This document shows positions 35,064-44,236 of a DNA stretch of 64,000 bases, one piece after another. The position numbers and the translations under genes are program-made. Numbering within the stretch: the stretch's first letter is position 1; each line of letters opens with the position of its first letter. The DNA comes from an uncultured Erysipelotrichaceae bacterium. GTDB taxonomy: Bacteria > Bacillota_I > Bacilli_A > Erysipelotrichales > Erysipelotrichaceae. The notes under the pieces were generated by a model, which worked only from the letters and a program-made list of their open reading frames with translations, had not been told where the DNA came from and ran no database searches. The stretch is from the NCBI GenBank assembly GCA_944326795.1, contig CALVFJ010000004.1, positions 22,872-86,871 of the forward strand, in the 5' to 3' direction.

Positions 35064-35591
35064 TTATTCAGTTTCAATTAATCCGTATTTACCATCATTT
35101 CGTTTATAAACAACAGAAATGCAATCTTCTTCATTATCTGTATAAATAAAGAAGCTGTGTCCTAACATCTCCATTCTCATGATAGCTTCTTCCAGATCCA
35201 TTCTTTCTGGATTAACGGTCTTTGTTTTTACTGGTGTATCTTTTTCACCTAATAAATTATCATCTTGTTCTATAAAGCTTTCAGCTAATGAATCTTTATG
35301 TCTTCTAGATAATCTAGTTTTTTGTCTTCTAATTTGATCTTCCAATTTATCAATAGCTAAATCGATTGCAGCATAGAAATCTTCATGCTCAACCTCAGCT
35401 CTTAATATACCTACTTTTGTAGGAATCGTTACTTCTATTTTTTGGGTATTTGGATATACACGGCAAACGACTCTAGCAATCGTATTAGGATCGATCAGGA
35501 TATATTTATCCAAAAATCCCAGTTTCGCTTCGATCTTCTCGCGCATTCCTTCAGTAACTGTTATATTTTTTCCGACAATTTCAAATCTCAT
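35064..35591 (-). CDS. hpf: Long-form ribosome hibernation-promoting factor
   Basis: About 175 aa. The N-terminal S30AE domain (MRFEIVGKNITVTEGMREKIEAKLGFLDKY ... YAAIDLAIDKLEDQIRRQKTRL) binds the 30S decoding centre. The C-terminal dimerisation domain (MDLEEAIMRMEMLGHSFFIYTDNEEDCISVVYKRNDGKYGLIE) makes 100S ribosome dimers. It is full length for the long Firmicute form. The start at 35591 is set by the AGGAGGTACAATTTT ribosome binding site; upstream codons in frame are non-coding. Confidence 0.96.
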   Translation of the reverse strand: MRFEIVGKNITVTEGMREKIEAKLGFLDKYILIDPNTIARVVCRVYPNTQKIEVTIPTKVGILRAEVEHEDFYAAIDLAIDKLEDQIRRQKTRLSRRHKDSLAESFIEQDDNLLGEKDTPVKTKTVNPERMDLEEAIMRMEMLGHSFFIYTDNEEDCISVVYKRNDGKYGLIETE

Positions 35592-35649
35592 AAAATTGTA
35601 CCTCCTGTTATCCATATTATACACTATAAAATTAGATTATGGGTGATTT

Positions 35650-37122
35650 TTAAATGAAATCTTTTGCTAGCTCCTGTAACTTCGTAAATACCTCGATCAT
35701 GGCAAAGGTATCCATTGCACAGTATTGTTTAAGATGAAGCATGATTTCTTCACTATTGATGTCTTCTTCGTTATCGATCTGTCGCCAATTAAATACAGCT
35801 TCCATGCCCTGATGGATATCTAATGACTTATAGGCCTTTTCATCAAGGATCGACATCAAGGTCTTCAAAGAATATGTTCCTCTCATCTTTGTATTATAGA
35901 CCATTCCTAACATAAACGGCTGCTGCAAATCTTCCATTCTATAATATATATGCCAAAGTTCATTAGCATATTGCGGAAATTGGGCAATCATTTCTTGCAA
36001 ACGGATCTTTTCAGCCCCATTAGCATTATATGCAATGATGCTTCCATGTTTTCCGATATCATTTATCATATTTTCAATTAGCTTTTGACGACAATCTTTG
36101 GTACCAACATATTCGTGATGATCAATCGATCCATCTTCATTCAAGATATGAATGCTATATTCAAAGCAAAGTACATCATATGGCTTCATACCATAATATG
36201 GTGGTATAGCATAGGTATCCCATTCAAAATCCAAAAAAGCAATCGGATAACGAATGTTTTTTAGCCAACCTTTCAAAGCATGTTTATCGACAAATACACC
36301 ACCATTGATATCTGCTTGGATCTGTGCATATTGCTGTCTAGTTCCCTCAATCATATCGATATTAGCATCTTTGAGATATCTTATTCCACTTTCATACATT
36401 TGATATTTATATTGTGAAGTTACCAACGTTAAAATAGAATTATCTTCTATCTGACTTTCTTCATCAAAACATTCATCATAATATAAACATTTATTACGCT
36501 TCGTACATTTATTTGTCCTTACCGCCTTGGGCTTATCTCCTTTTTCAACTTCTTCCATTTCTTTTAATATCATCGTATAATTACGCATCTTAGCATAGAT
36601 CGTATCCTTGATATTCTTTTGTTTTTTGTTAGAATCGTTATAAAAACAATCGCTGATGATAAATAACGCATGAGGATCTAACTCGTTTTTACGCACATAG
36701 TTTGCATCAAAATGCATGATATAGCAATTATTTATATAGACATGATTATTTTTTAAAACCCAGATCGTTAAAGCATAAAACAAGATATCATCGTCTTTAG
36801 GATAATTGCCACAATAAACAAAATAAATATCATATCCAAAGTCAGTACGATGCAAAAAAGGTACTTTTATTCGTAAATTTTCATATTCGAACCGTGCTTT
36901 TATCAGCCAATCATATTTTTTCAAAGCTTCTAATGCTAATTCTTTATCATCATTTTTTTGCCCTAAAAAATATTCTGTGACCTGTAATTTTTCACGTGCC
37001 AATTCTGTAAGCTTCTCATCTAAACGTACATAAGGACGAAATAATTCCGCATCATTATGAACATGATTATAAAACATCAGCGGACATTTCAGGTATTTTT
37101 TTACATCTGAAATATGATACAT
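35650..37122 (-). CDS. DUF2779 protein: Cas4-like nuclease region fused to exonuclease-like domain
   Basis: 490 aa, cytosolic. The N-terminus MYHISDVKKYLKCPLMFYNH resembles the start of Cas4/RecB-type PD-(D/E)XK proteins. The cysteines in CTKRNKCLYYDEC (about residue 205-220) resemble their Fe-S or metal cluster. The C-terminal DUF2779 part begins IAFLDFEWDTYAIPP (D-x-E as in DEDD 3'-5' exonucleases). It continues with IIAYNANGAEKIRLQEM and ends near YCAMDTFAMIEVF, with a conserved Asp where the last DEDD residue would be. This suggests a nucleic-acid nuclease, which is inference from motifs. It stands between hpf and the M29 peptidase. Confidence 0.8.
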   Translation of the reverse strand: MYHISDVKKYLKCPLMFYNHVHNDAELFRPYVRLDEKLTELAREKLQVTEYFLGQKNDDKELALEALKKYDWLIKARFEYENLRIKVPFLHRTDFGYDIYFVYCGNYPKDDDILFYALTIWVLKNNHVYINNCYIMHFDANYVRKNELDPHALFIISDCFYNDSNKKQKNIKDTIYAKMRNYTMILKEMEEVEKGDKPKAVRTNKCTKRNKCLYYDECFDEESQIEDNSILTLVTSQYKYQMYESGIRYLKDANIDMIEGTRQQYAQIQADINGGVFVDKHALKGWLKNIRYPIAFLDFEWDTYAIPPYYGMKPYDVLCFEYSIHILNEDGSIDHHEYVGTKDCRQKLIENMINDIGKHGSIIAYNANGAEKIRLQEMIAQFPQYANELWHIYYRMEDLQQPFMLGMVYNTKMRGTYSLKTLMSILDEKAYKSLDIHQGMEAVFNWRQIDNEEDINSEEIMLHLKQYCAMDTFAMIEVFTKLQELAKDFI

Positions 37123-37131
37123 GATTAAGCC

Positions 37132-38364
37132 CTAAAAACAAAAATTCCCATCTTTAAATACTTGAATTTGCTGTCCATTTGCTGTTGTTCCAACGATGTT
37201 CATATCTTGGCTTCCAAACATAAAATCAATATGATTCATTGAAGAATTGCCACCATGTTCTAATAATGTCTTTTCATCCATCTTTTCACCATCTTTGATA
37301 TTTGTTGGATAACATGCACCTAAAGCTAAATGACAAGAAGCATTTTCATCAAATAAAGTATTATAGTATAAGATCTTTTGATTACTGATCGGTGAATCGT
37401 AAGAAATAAGCGCAACCTCACCGATCCTAGAAGATCCTTCATCCATGTTTAATATTTTGCCCAAAAATTCTTTTTCTGTCTTGCTATCGAAATCAATGAT
37501 CTTTCCATCTTTAAATGTAAATGAAAAATCTTCAAACAGCTTGCCATCGTGGCTCAATGGCAAAGTTGCCACGACCTTGCCATTGACATTATAGCAATCT
37601 GGCATCGTAAAAATTTCCTCAGTTGGTAGATTAGGATTAAATCTTACACCATTAGCAGTAACATCTTGACCACCTTGCCAAATGTGATCATCAACCAGTC
37701 CTACATGTAGATCTGTACCTAATTTATTTGTAAAATGCAATGATTTAAAATTGTATTCATTCATTTTTTCACAATGCTTGATCAATTCCGCATTATGTTT
37801 TTCCCATAAAACTAATGGATCATCGATTTCATTTACCCTCACAGTTTCTAATATCTTCGCAAATAGTTTTTCACTGGCTTCATCCGCAGATAATTCCGGA
37901 AATAGTTTTTTGGCCCAAGCATCATTTGGATATGCGGCAATGGTCCATTGCCCTATATTATTCATCGTATAGTATTGATATGGTTTCATGGCTTTCCTTC
38001 TTGCCATATTTACCTTTGCCATTAGTTCACTGTCAATTTCATCAAACATATGAGGATTTTCACTAATGATATGAATAACACAATACTTATTATCGATCGC
38101 ATATTGAGTACGATCTAACATCCATTGCGGAACTTCACATAATTTTTTTTCATCTGCAAACTGATAATGCAGCTTTGATAATTCATCATCATTGTATCGG
38201 ACCTCTACGTAGCTTGCTTTAGCTGCATAGGCCTCTTTGACGCACATTCTAGCAAATTCAGCTGCTTCAATAGGCGCATTTATGACGACATATTGTCCCT
38301 TTTGAACATTGGCACCATCAAATACAATTAGCTTGGCATATTTTTCTAATAATTCTTTTTTCAT
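37132..38364 (-). CDS. M29 family aminopeptidase
   Basis: 410 aa metallo-aminopeptidase of the AmpS/PepS (thermophilic aminopeptidase T) family. Visible are LIVFDGANVQKGQYVVINAPIEAAEFARM, YVEVRYNDDEL, LHFTNKLGTDLHVGLVDDHIW, and FNPNLPTEEIFTMPDCYNVNGKV. The metal-site stretch is FLGKILNMDEGSSRIGEVALI, followed by YYNTLFDENASCHLALGACYP and HIDFMFGSQDMNI. It is cytosolic and acts in peptide turnover. It begins 3 nt after the ROK kinase. Confidence 0.95.
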   Translation of the reverse strand: MKKELLEKYAKLIVFDGANVQKGQYVVINAPIEAAEFARMCVKEAYAAKASYVEVRYNDDELSKLHYQFADEKKLCEVPQWMLDRTQYAIDNKYCVIHIISENPHMFDEIDSELMAKVNMARRKAMKPYQYYTMNNIGQWTIAAYPNDAWAKKLFPELSADEASEKLFAKILETVRVNEIDDPLVLWEKHNAELIKHCEKMNEYNFKSLHFTNKLGTDLHVGLVDDHIWQGGQDVTANGVRFNPNLPTEEIFTMPDCYNVNGKVVATLPLSHDGKLFEDFSFTFKDGKIIDFDSKTEKEFLGKILNMDEGSSRIGEVALISYDSPISNQKILYYNTLFDENASCHLALGACYPTNIKDGEKMDEKTLLEHGGNSSMNHIDFMFGSQDMNIVGTTANGQQIQVFKDGNFCF

Positions 38365-38367
38365 TTT

Positions 38368-39270
38368 TTACCCTCTCATCGATAAAGGCAGCATCGCTGC
38401 ACCAATAACTCCGGGCTCATCTAATTGAGCCTCTAAGAAAAGCGTATGACGCATTCCTTCATGTACCAAATTTTGATATTTACTTATTACTTGTGGCAAG
38501 AAATATGCTTTTGATTTCATCACTCCGCCGCCAATAACAAAGGCAAATGGATCGCATATATGACTAATTATGGAAAATAGATATGCAAGATCAGTTGTTA
38601 TTTCATCAACTAACGCAACAGCATTTGGGTCATTTTTAGCTGCTAGTTCAAATACATCTCCAGCATGATTGATCGTTGCATATGGCATTCTTTCTTGTGC
38701 TTTTCTGACAATTGCTGTTCCGCTTGCCTCACATTCAACCGCTCCCGCATTTAAATGATTAACTTTTTGACGAGCACGATCAATAACGATATTTCCTATT
38801 TCTCCAGCATATCCGTTTTTTCCGCTAACAACTCTGCCATTTGCAATCAAAGCTCCGCCGATACCAGTAGAAATCGTAACATAATAAACAACATTCATTC
38901 CTTTACCAGCACCTACCAATGCTTCAGCTAAGCCCGCAACATTCGCATCATTATCTAAATAGATAGGTATGTGAAAAGCCTCTTCCAACTCATTTACGAT
39001 AGGATAACCTGTAAATCCTGGAAGATTGCTAGATAAGCACATGATGCCACGATTCGTATCTACTGGTCCTGGTACGCCAATTCCAATGCCTGCACAGTTT
39101 TGATAATCATCAAGCTTCTTGATCATTTCAATTATATTTGGCATTACCTTTTCTGGCCCTTCACTGCCATACGATGGTCCTTTTATCGTTTGTAAGATTA
39201 CTCCCGCTTCATTTACCTTAGCAACACGTACATTGGTTCCCCCTAAATCTACGCCAATATATGTCTCCAT
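38368..39270 (-). CDS. ROK family glucokinase-like protein
   Basis: About 300 aa sugar kinase of the ROK family. Phosphate-1 motif GVDLGGTNVRVAKV, phosphate-2 ISTGIGGALIANG, catalytic Asp in YLDNDANVAGLAEALVGAGKG, and C-terminal FVIGGGVM are clear. It is a probable glucose or other hexose kinase. The usual ROK zinc motif CxCGxxGCxE is reduced to GAVECEASG (near 38740), leaving one cysteine. The start at 39270 (second Met) sits 7 nt from GGAGG. An ATG at 39273 is also possible and overlaps the rimO stop. Confidence 0.92.
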   Translation of the reverse strand: METYIGVDLGGTNVRVAKVNEAGVILQTIKGPSYGSEGPEKVMPNIIEMIKKLDDYQNCAGIGIGVPGPVDTNRGIMCLSSNLPGFTGYPIVNELEEAFHIPIYLDNDANVAGLAEALVGAGKGMNVVYYVTISTGIGGALIANGRVVSGKNGYAGEIGNIVIDRARQKVNHLNAGAVECEASGTAIVRKAQERMPYATINHAGDVFELAAKNDPNAVALVDEITTDLAYLFSIISHICDPFAFVIGGGVMKSKAYFLPQVISKYQNLVHEGMRHTLFLEAQLDEPGVIGAAMLPLSMRG

Positions 39271-40580
39271 CATTCTACCTCCCTGATATATTCGGCAATT
39301 AAATCATGTTTCTTAATTTTCTTGATGCGTACTTCTACAAAACTGCCCATTTTTAATTCATGATCGCATTTGAATAAGACTTCTCCATCTATACCATCTG
39401 GCGCACTGTATTTGCTACGCCCATGATACATCTTGGTCAAGCCATCATAATTTTCTACCAGAACTTCTTGTTGTTTGCCGATCAAATGTTGATTTATCTC
39501 TTCTTGTAATGAAGTTTGGATATCCATCAATTCATTTAAACGTCGCGCTTTTTCAGCCTCATCAACGTCATCTTCCATCTCATATGATGGCGTATCTTCT
39601 TCTTGTGAATAAGTAAATGCTCCTAAGCGATCCCATTTGCTTTCTTTGATAAATTCTAACATTTCATTAAATTCATCCAATGTTTCACTTGGAAAACCAA
39701 CGATGATCGTTGTTCTTAAGATTGGTTCAGCAAACATTGACCTTATTTTATGGATACGTTGGCTAATAAGTTCCTTGCTGCCACGACGGTTCATGATCTT
39801 TAGCAAACGATCATTTGCATGCTGGATCGGAATATCAAAATATGGTAGTACTTTATGACAATTTGCCATCGTTTCTAACAGACAGTCATCTATTTCATCA
39901 GGATACATATATAAGATACGTATCCAACGCAAACCATCAATTTTATCAAGTTCCTCTAGCAATTTATATAAAGATCTTTTTCCATATATATCGATACCAT
40001 AACGGGTCGTATCTTGAGCAATTAAGTTTAACTCTTTAACTCCTATCGAAGCCAAACGTTTAGCTTCTGCAATAAGATCGTCCATCTTAAAAGAGCGATA
40101 CGGTCCTCTTATCAGTGGAATAGCACAATAAGCACATTTATTGTCGCATCCATCAGCAATTTTTAAATAAGCCATCCAAGGCTTTCCTGATAAAATCCTA
40201 GTTGCTTTGCCATAAGTTTCATGAATCGTTATTCCTAAGGTATCTGCTAATATTTTATGCATCTGTGGATATTCATCTAAGCTGATAAAGACATCAACTT
40301 CTGGTAATTCGTCCATAAGTTCCTTTTTATATCGCTGGGCTAAGCAGCCCGTAACAATTAATTTGCATCCTGTTTTTTCTTTGACTTCTGCCATTTCTAA
40401 AATTGTGTCTATCGCCTCTTGTTTTGCGGGTTCTATAAATCCGCAGGTGTTTATGATGATAGCATCGCAATTTTCATATGCGGTCGTTATTTCAATATCG
40501 CTTTTTTGCAATAAACCAATGATATATTCGCTATCAACTAAGTTTTTGCAACATCCTAAAGATATAATTCCAATTTTCAT
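39270..40580 (-). CDS. rimO: Ribosomal protein S12 methylthiotransferase RimO
   Basis: 436 aa radical-SAM enzyme that methylthiolates S12 Asp88. The MTTase domain has GCCKNLVDSE, NTCGFIEPAKQEAID and VTGCLAQRYKKEL (three cysteines for the first cluster). The radical-SAM site is CDNKCAYCAIPLIRGPYRS. GELNLIAQDTTRYG-type VKELNLIAQDTTRYG and the C-terminal TRAM domain (EVLFKCDHELKMGSFVEVRI) follow. IAQDTTRYG separates RimO from MiaB. It overlaps the ROK kinase start. Confidence 0.97.
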   Translation of the reverse strand: MKIGIISLGCCKNLVDSEYIIGLLQKSDIEITTAYENCDAIIINTCGFIEPAKQEAIDTILEMAEVKEKTGCKLIVTGCLAQRYKKELMDELPEVDVFISLDEYPQMHKILADTLGITIHETYGKATRILSGKPWMAYLKIADGCDNKCAYCAIPLIRGPYRSFKMDDLIAEAKRLASIGVKELNLIAQDTTRYGIDIYGKRSLYKLLEELDKIDGLRWIRILYMYPDEIDDCLLETMANCHKVLPYFDIPIQHANDRLLKIMNRRGSKELISQRIHKIRSMFAEPILRTTIIVGFPSETLDEFNEMLEFIKESKWDRLGAFTYSQEEDTPSYEMEDDVDEAEKARRLNELMDIQTSLQEEINQHLIGKQQEVLVENYDGLTKMYHGRSKYSAPDGIDGEVLFKCDHELKMGSFVEVRIKKIKKHDLIAEYIREVE

Positions 40581-40598
40581 GTAATGCTCCTTATTTAT

Positions 40599-42089
40599 TT
40601 ATTTAATTATATCATATAAATTTTGATACTTTTCTTTTAAATAGCCAACATAATATTGTGGGTCAAAATCTTCTTTTAATCCTTTTTTTAGGATCGTTCG
40701 GGCATCATATAGCCCACCGTAACAATGGATATGTTCTTTTAACCATCCTTCGATCTTCGCAAAATCATTTCTTTGCAAACATTTTACCACATCAATTTCC
40801 TTATTTAGATGATGATATATCTGTGTAGCGTATGCACTTCCTAAAGCATATGTTGGAAAATAGCCAAAAGCATTAGAAGCCCAATGTACATCTTGTAATA
40901 TCCCATTGCGATCATTATCAACCTTGATACCTAAATATTCTTCTACTTTCTTATTCCACGCAACATTCAAGTTATCAAGATCACATTTCCCTGAAAAAAT
41001 GTCTTTTTCTAATTCATAACGAATCAAAATATGCAATGGATATGTCAATTCATCAGCCATCGTTCTAATCAAAGAACATTCCACTTTATTGATACTATGA
41101 TAAAAATCATCCAGATCAATATCTTGCAGCTGATTAACAAATAGTGACTTCAAAGCTGGTAACAAATTATCCCAAAAAGCTTTGCTACGTCCAATATTAT
41201 TTTCAAACAATCTTGACTGTGACTCATGAAGTGCATTGCTTTTATTAGCTAATATGCTATTAGCAAATCTTGTGGCAGTTTGATGCTCATAAAATCCATG
41301 TCCTATTTCATGTATCGTGCTAAAAATACCATCAATCAAATTATCTTCGCGATAAAAAGTTGTAATTCTCACATCATCCTGTGAAATAGCACTAGTAAAA
41401 GGATGCATATATTCGCCAATATATCCCCAACTAGGATCAAATCGCAAATATTTTGCCAGGGTCTTCATGAACTCTTTTTGCAAAACAATCGGATAATTCC
41501 CACTAAGATCCTTTATTTTTAATGCTTTTGCTTTCGTACAAATTTCTTTGATCAATGGCAATAATTCTTTTTTTATGACAGCAAAAAATTCATCATATTG
41601 TTTTTGATCCATCCCCTCTTCATAATCATCCAGCAAGATGTCATAGCAAGATTTTTGAGGATCACGGTATTTGCAGGCTTCAATGTCTAAGATGATCAAT
41701 CCCTTTAAATATGGCGCAAATAAAGCATAATTATCACTTTCTTTGGCTTGTTCCCAAATTGTTTGCGCTTTTATTGCCGTACTTGAGATTTTCAAATACA
41801 GTTCTTTGGGAATAGCTCTTATTTTATTAAATTCTTTAAGCAACTGCTGAACTTTTCTTCTCTGCTCATGATCGAGCTTTGCGTGTTTAAGCTTTAATAG
41901 TACTTCATATACCTCATCATTATTTTTCAAATGATAATAATCTTCCATAAATATATCCAACATTTTTAAACGATGATCGCTCCCAGCTTTACACGCAATG
42001 GTTTGCGCATCAAACATAAAGGTATTGATCATCATATCATATGCTGCGATCTTTTGTTCATAACAATCAATAATCGTCAATTCTTTCAT
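40599..42089 (-). CDS. M32 family metallocarboxypeptidase (Taq type)
   Basis: 496 aa zinc carboxypeptidase. The active-site HEXXH is in FSTIHEIGHGFYEHQ, with the downstream Glu ligand in NALHESQSRLFENNIGRSKAFW, the M32 signature. HPFTSAISQDDVRITT precedes it, and ALGSAYATQIYHHL is near the C-terminus. The protein is mostly helical and cytosolic. It starts 3 nt after the exonuclease gene and 18 nt before rimO. Confidence 0.96.
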   Translation of the reverse strand: MKELTIIDCYEQKIAAYDMMINTFMFDAQTIACKAGSDHRLKMLDIFMEDYYHLKNNDEVYEVLLKLKHAKLDHEQRRKVQQLLKEFNKIRAIPKELYLKISSTAIKAQTIWEQAKESDNYALFAPYLKGLIILDIEACKYRDPQKSCYDILLDDYEEGMDQKQYDEFFAVIKKELLPLIKEICTKAKALKIKDLSGNYPIVLQKEFMKTLAKYLRFDPSWGYIGEYMHPFTSAISQDDVRITTFYREDNLIDGIFSTIHEIGHGFYEHQTATRFANSILANKSNALHESQSRLFENNIGRSKAFWDNLLPALKSLFVNQLQDIDLDDFYHSINKVECSLIRTMADELTYPLHILIRYELEKDIFSGKCDLDNLNVAWNKKVEEYLGIKVDNDRNGILQDVHWASNAFGYFPTYALGSAYATQIYHHLNKEIDVVKCLQRNDFAKIEGWLKEHIHCYGGLYDARTILKKGLKEDFDPQYYVGYLKEKYQNLYDIIK

Positions 42090-42092
42090 AAT

Positions 42093-42662
42093 TTAACCCC
42101 TGCTTTTACTTGTTATACCATTATGCTTTATATGATAGATATCATTTGAACTTAAATCGATCTGCTCAAGCATATACATGAAAATATCAAAACATGCTTT
42201 GGTATCACATAAAGCATTATGATGAGTTTCAAGTTCAATATTAAAATATTCACACAGCTTATTTAATCGATACGATGGTAAAGAAAAATACTTTCTTGCT
42301 AGACGATATGTACACATATAACGATTCAAAGGATCTGTTAAATGGTAACGATAAAAACATTTTCTAAGCACGGTTATATCAAATATTGCATTATGAGCCA
42401 CCACGATAGCATCAATAAAATACTCTTTGATCTTTTCCCATACCTGCAAAAAATTGGGCTGATCTTCAACCATTTTGGGATCAATCTTAGTCAGCTGGAT
42501 ATTAAATTCATCAAAATAGGTTTCAGGATTTACCAAATAGTATTCTTCGATGATCTCACCATCCCTTTTCATGATATATAAACCTATTGAGCTTATGGCA
42601 TCATTTAGATGATTTGGCGTTTCAACATCAAGAAAAACAAAATTATTATCTAAAATATTCAT
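42093..42662 (-). CDS. DnaQ-like 3'-5' exonuclease
   Basis: 189 aa DEDDh exonuclease domain protein. Exo I is VFLDVETPNHLND (D, E), Exo II VVAHNAIFDITVLRKCF (D), and Exo III THHNALCDTKACFDIF (H, D). CEYFNIELE precedes Exo III. It is probably a stand-alone DNA/RNA exonuclease or repair factor rather than a polymerase subunit. A TATAAT on the minus strand ends about 15 nt before the start, so the run down to the M29 peptidase may begin here. Confidence 0.9.
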   Translation of the reverse strand: MNILDNNFVFLDVETPNHLNDAISSIGLYIMKRDGEIIEEYYLVNPETYFDEFNIQLTKIDPKMVEDQPNFLQVWEKIKEYFIDAIVVAHNAIFDITVLRKCFYRYHLTDPLNRYMCTYRLARKYFSLPSYRLNKLCEYFNIELETHHNALCDTKACFDIFMYMLEQIDLSSNDIYHIKHNGITSKSRG

Positions 42663-42742
42663 AAATATACACCTGTATTATAGTATATCACTTATGATAA
42701 ATAAAAACATTGTTGTTTAAAGAGAAATTAAAAACAAAATTA

Positions 42743-42781
42743 AAAGGATTGCTTCCTATAACAAACAGGAACCAATCCTTT
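42743..42781 (-). terminator. pyk terminator
   Basis: Long hairpin. On the minus strand AAAGGATTG pairs with CAATCCTTT and is extended by TTCCT/AGGAA after one mismatch, followed by a T-rich stretch. It lies 25 nt after the pyruvate kinase stop. Confidence 0.85.
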
Positions 42782-42806
42782 AACTTTAATTACAATTAAG
42801 ATATCT

Positions 42807-44228
42807 CTATTTTACTTCAATGATCTTCATCATATTAGCAGAGCCTTCTCCAGTAGGATAACCAGCTGTCAATATGATAAGTTGTCCTGGCTTTACACCA
42901 TATCCTTTTGCTAAAGTACTAGCTAATTCATCATCATTGGTCAGATCATTTTGAATATCAGACAAGATTGGCGTTACGCCCCAATATGATTCTAGTTTTC
43001 TTTGGGTGTCTTTAGTAAAGGTTACAGCTAGGATCGGTACACATGGTCTAAATTTGCTGATTCTTCTTGCCGTAGTTCCACCTTGTGTAAACGCAACGAT
43101 GGCAGCAACATTTTCTAACGTTAAAGTGGCATCAGAAACGGAAATACCGATTGCATCTTGTACCGTACGTTTGCTTGATTGCTTGGAAATATCCAACCTT
43201 TCACGGTATGGAATGATCTTCTCAGCTGCTTCAGCAATCGTTGCCATCATTTTACATGCTTCGATAGGATATTCACCACTAGCACTTTCTGCGCTTAACA
43301 TCACCCCATCAGATCCATCTAATACAGCATTAGCAACGTCACTAGCTTCTGCTCGTGTACAACGAGGATTAGCAGTCATGCTATCTAACATATGAGTAGC
43401 AGTAATAACTGGTTTACCTACTTTATTCGCCATCTTGATGATCTGTTTTTGATAGATTGGTACTAATTGTGGCTCGATCTCAACACCTAGATCACCACGA
43501 GCTACCATTACCCCATCCGCAGCATCTAAAATGCTTTCAATGTTATCATAACCTTCTTGATTTTCGATCTTAGCTATGATCTGAATGGTTGGCTTACCTT
43601 CTTCAAATAAGATCTTACGGATCTGATCTACATCTTCAGCTCTTCTTACAAAACTTGCAGCAATAAAATCCACATCATTTTGGCAGCCAAAGCGAATATC
43701 TGATTCATCTTTTTCTGAAATAAAAGGCATTGATAATTTTACGCCAGGGACATTACAGCCTTTTTTAGTGCTGATAGGCCCACTAACTTCAATACGACAT
43801 TTTAATTCATTTCCATCATTTTCTAGAACGGTAAGTTTCATTTTACCATCATTGATCAAGATATAATTACCAGGGACGACATCATTAAATAATTCTGGAC
43901 ATTGGATATGAAAACGTTCGTGAGTTCCAAGGACCTCAGCCTTTGTTACATAAACAATTTCTCCTTTGGTATATTCTTCTACATCATTTTTAAAAGCACC
44001 GCAGCGAATTTCTGGCCCTTTTGTATCCAGCATTACGCCAAGGTTGATGCCTGTTCTATCGCTTACTTCACGAACCATTTCAATACGTTTTAAATGTTCT
44101 TCATGATTACCATGAGAAAAATTTAAACGTACGATATTCATACCAGCTCTAGCTAATCCTTCGATGGTTTCAGGATTTTCACTTGCTGGTCCAATAGTAC
44201 AAACTACTTTTGTTTTTTTACCTAACAT
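42807..44228 (-). CDS. pyk: Pyruvate kinase
   Basis: 473 aa, final ATP-yielding step of glycolysis (PEP to pyruvate). KTKVVCTIGPASENPE, NFSHGNHEEH, GVMLDTKGPEIR, IIAKIENQEGYDNI (catalytic Lys region), MVARGDLGVEI, and ATHMLDSMTANPRCTRAEASDVANAVLDGSDGVMLSAE are intact. It lacks the extra C-terminal PEP-utiliser-like domain of Bacillus PYK, so it is the standard three-domain form. It follows pfkA by 8 nt; the two form a glycolytic operon. Confidence 0.98.
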   Translation of the reverse strand: MLGKKTKVVCTIGPASENPETIEGLARAGMNIVRLNFSHGNHEEHLKRIEMVREVSDRTGINLGVMLDTKGPEIRCGAFKNDVEEYTKGEIVYVTKAEVLGTHERFHIQCPELFNDVVPGNYILINDGKMKLTVLENDGNELKCRIEVSGPISTKKGCNVPGVKLSMPFISEKDESDIRFGCQNDVDFIAASFVRRAEDVDQIRKILFEEGKPTIQIIAKIENQEGYDNIESILDAADGVMVARGDLGVEIEPQLVPIYQKQIIKMANKVGKPVITATHMLDSMTANPRCTRAEASDVANAVLDGSDGVMLSAESASGEYPIEACKMMATIAEAAEKIIPYRERLDISKQSSKRTVQDAIGISVSDATLTLENVAAIVAFTQGGTTARRISKFRPCVPILAVTFTKDTQRKLESYWGVTPILSDIQNDLTNDDELASTLAKGYGVKPGQLIILTAGYPTGEGSANMMKIIEVK

Positions 44229-44236
44229 ATTTCCTC

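Noticed and set aside
43006..43395. 129-codon plus-strand frame opposite pyk
   Set aside because: It is a shadow of the conserved pyruvate kinase coding frame; no promoter or ribosome binding site.
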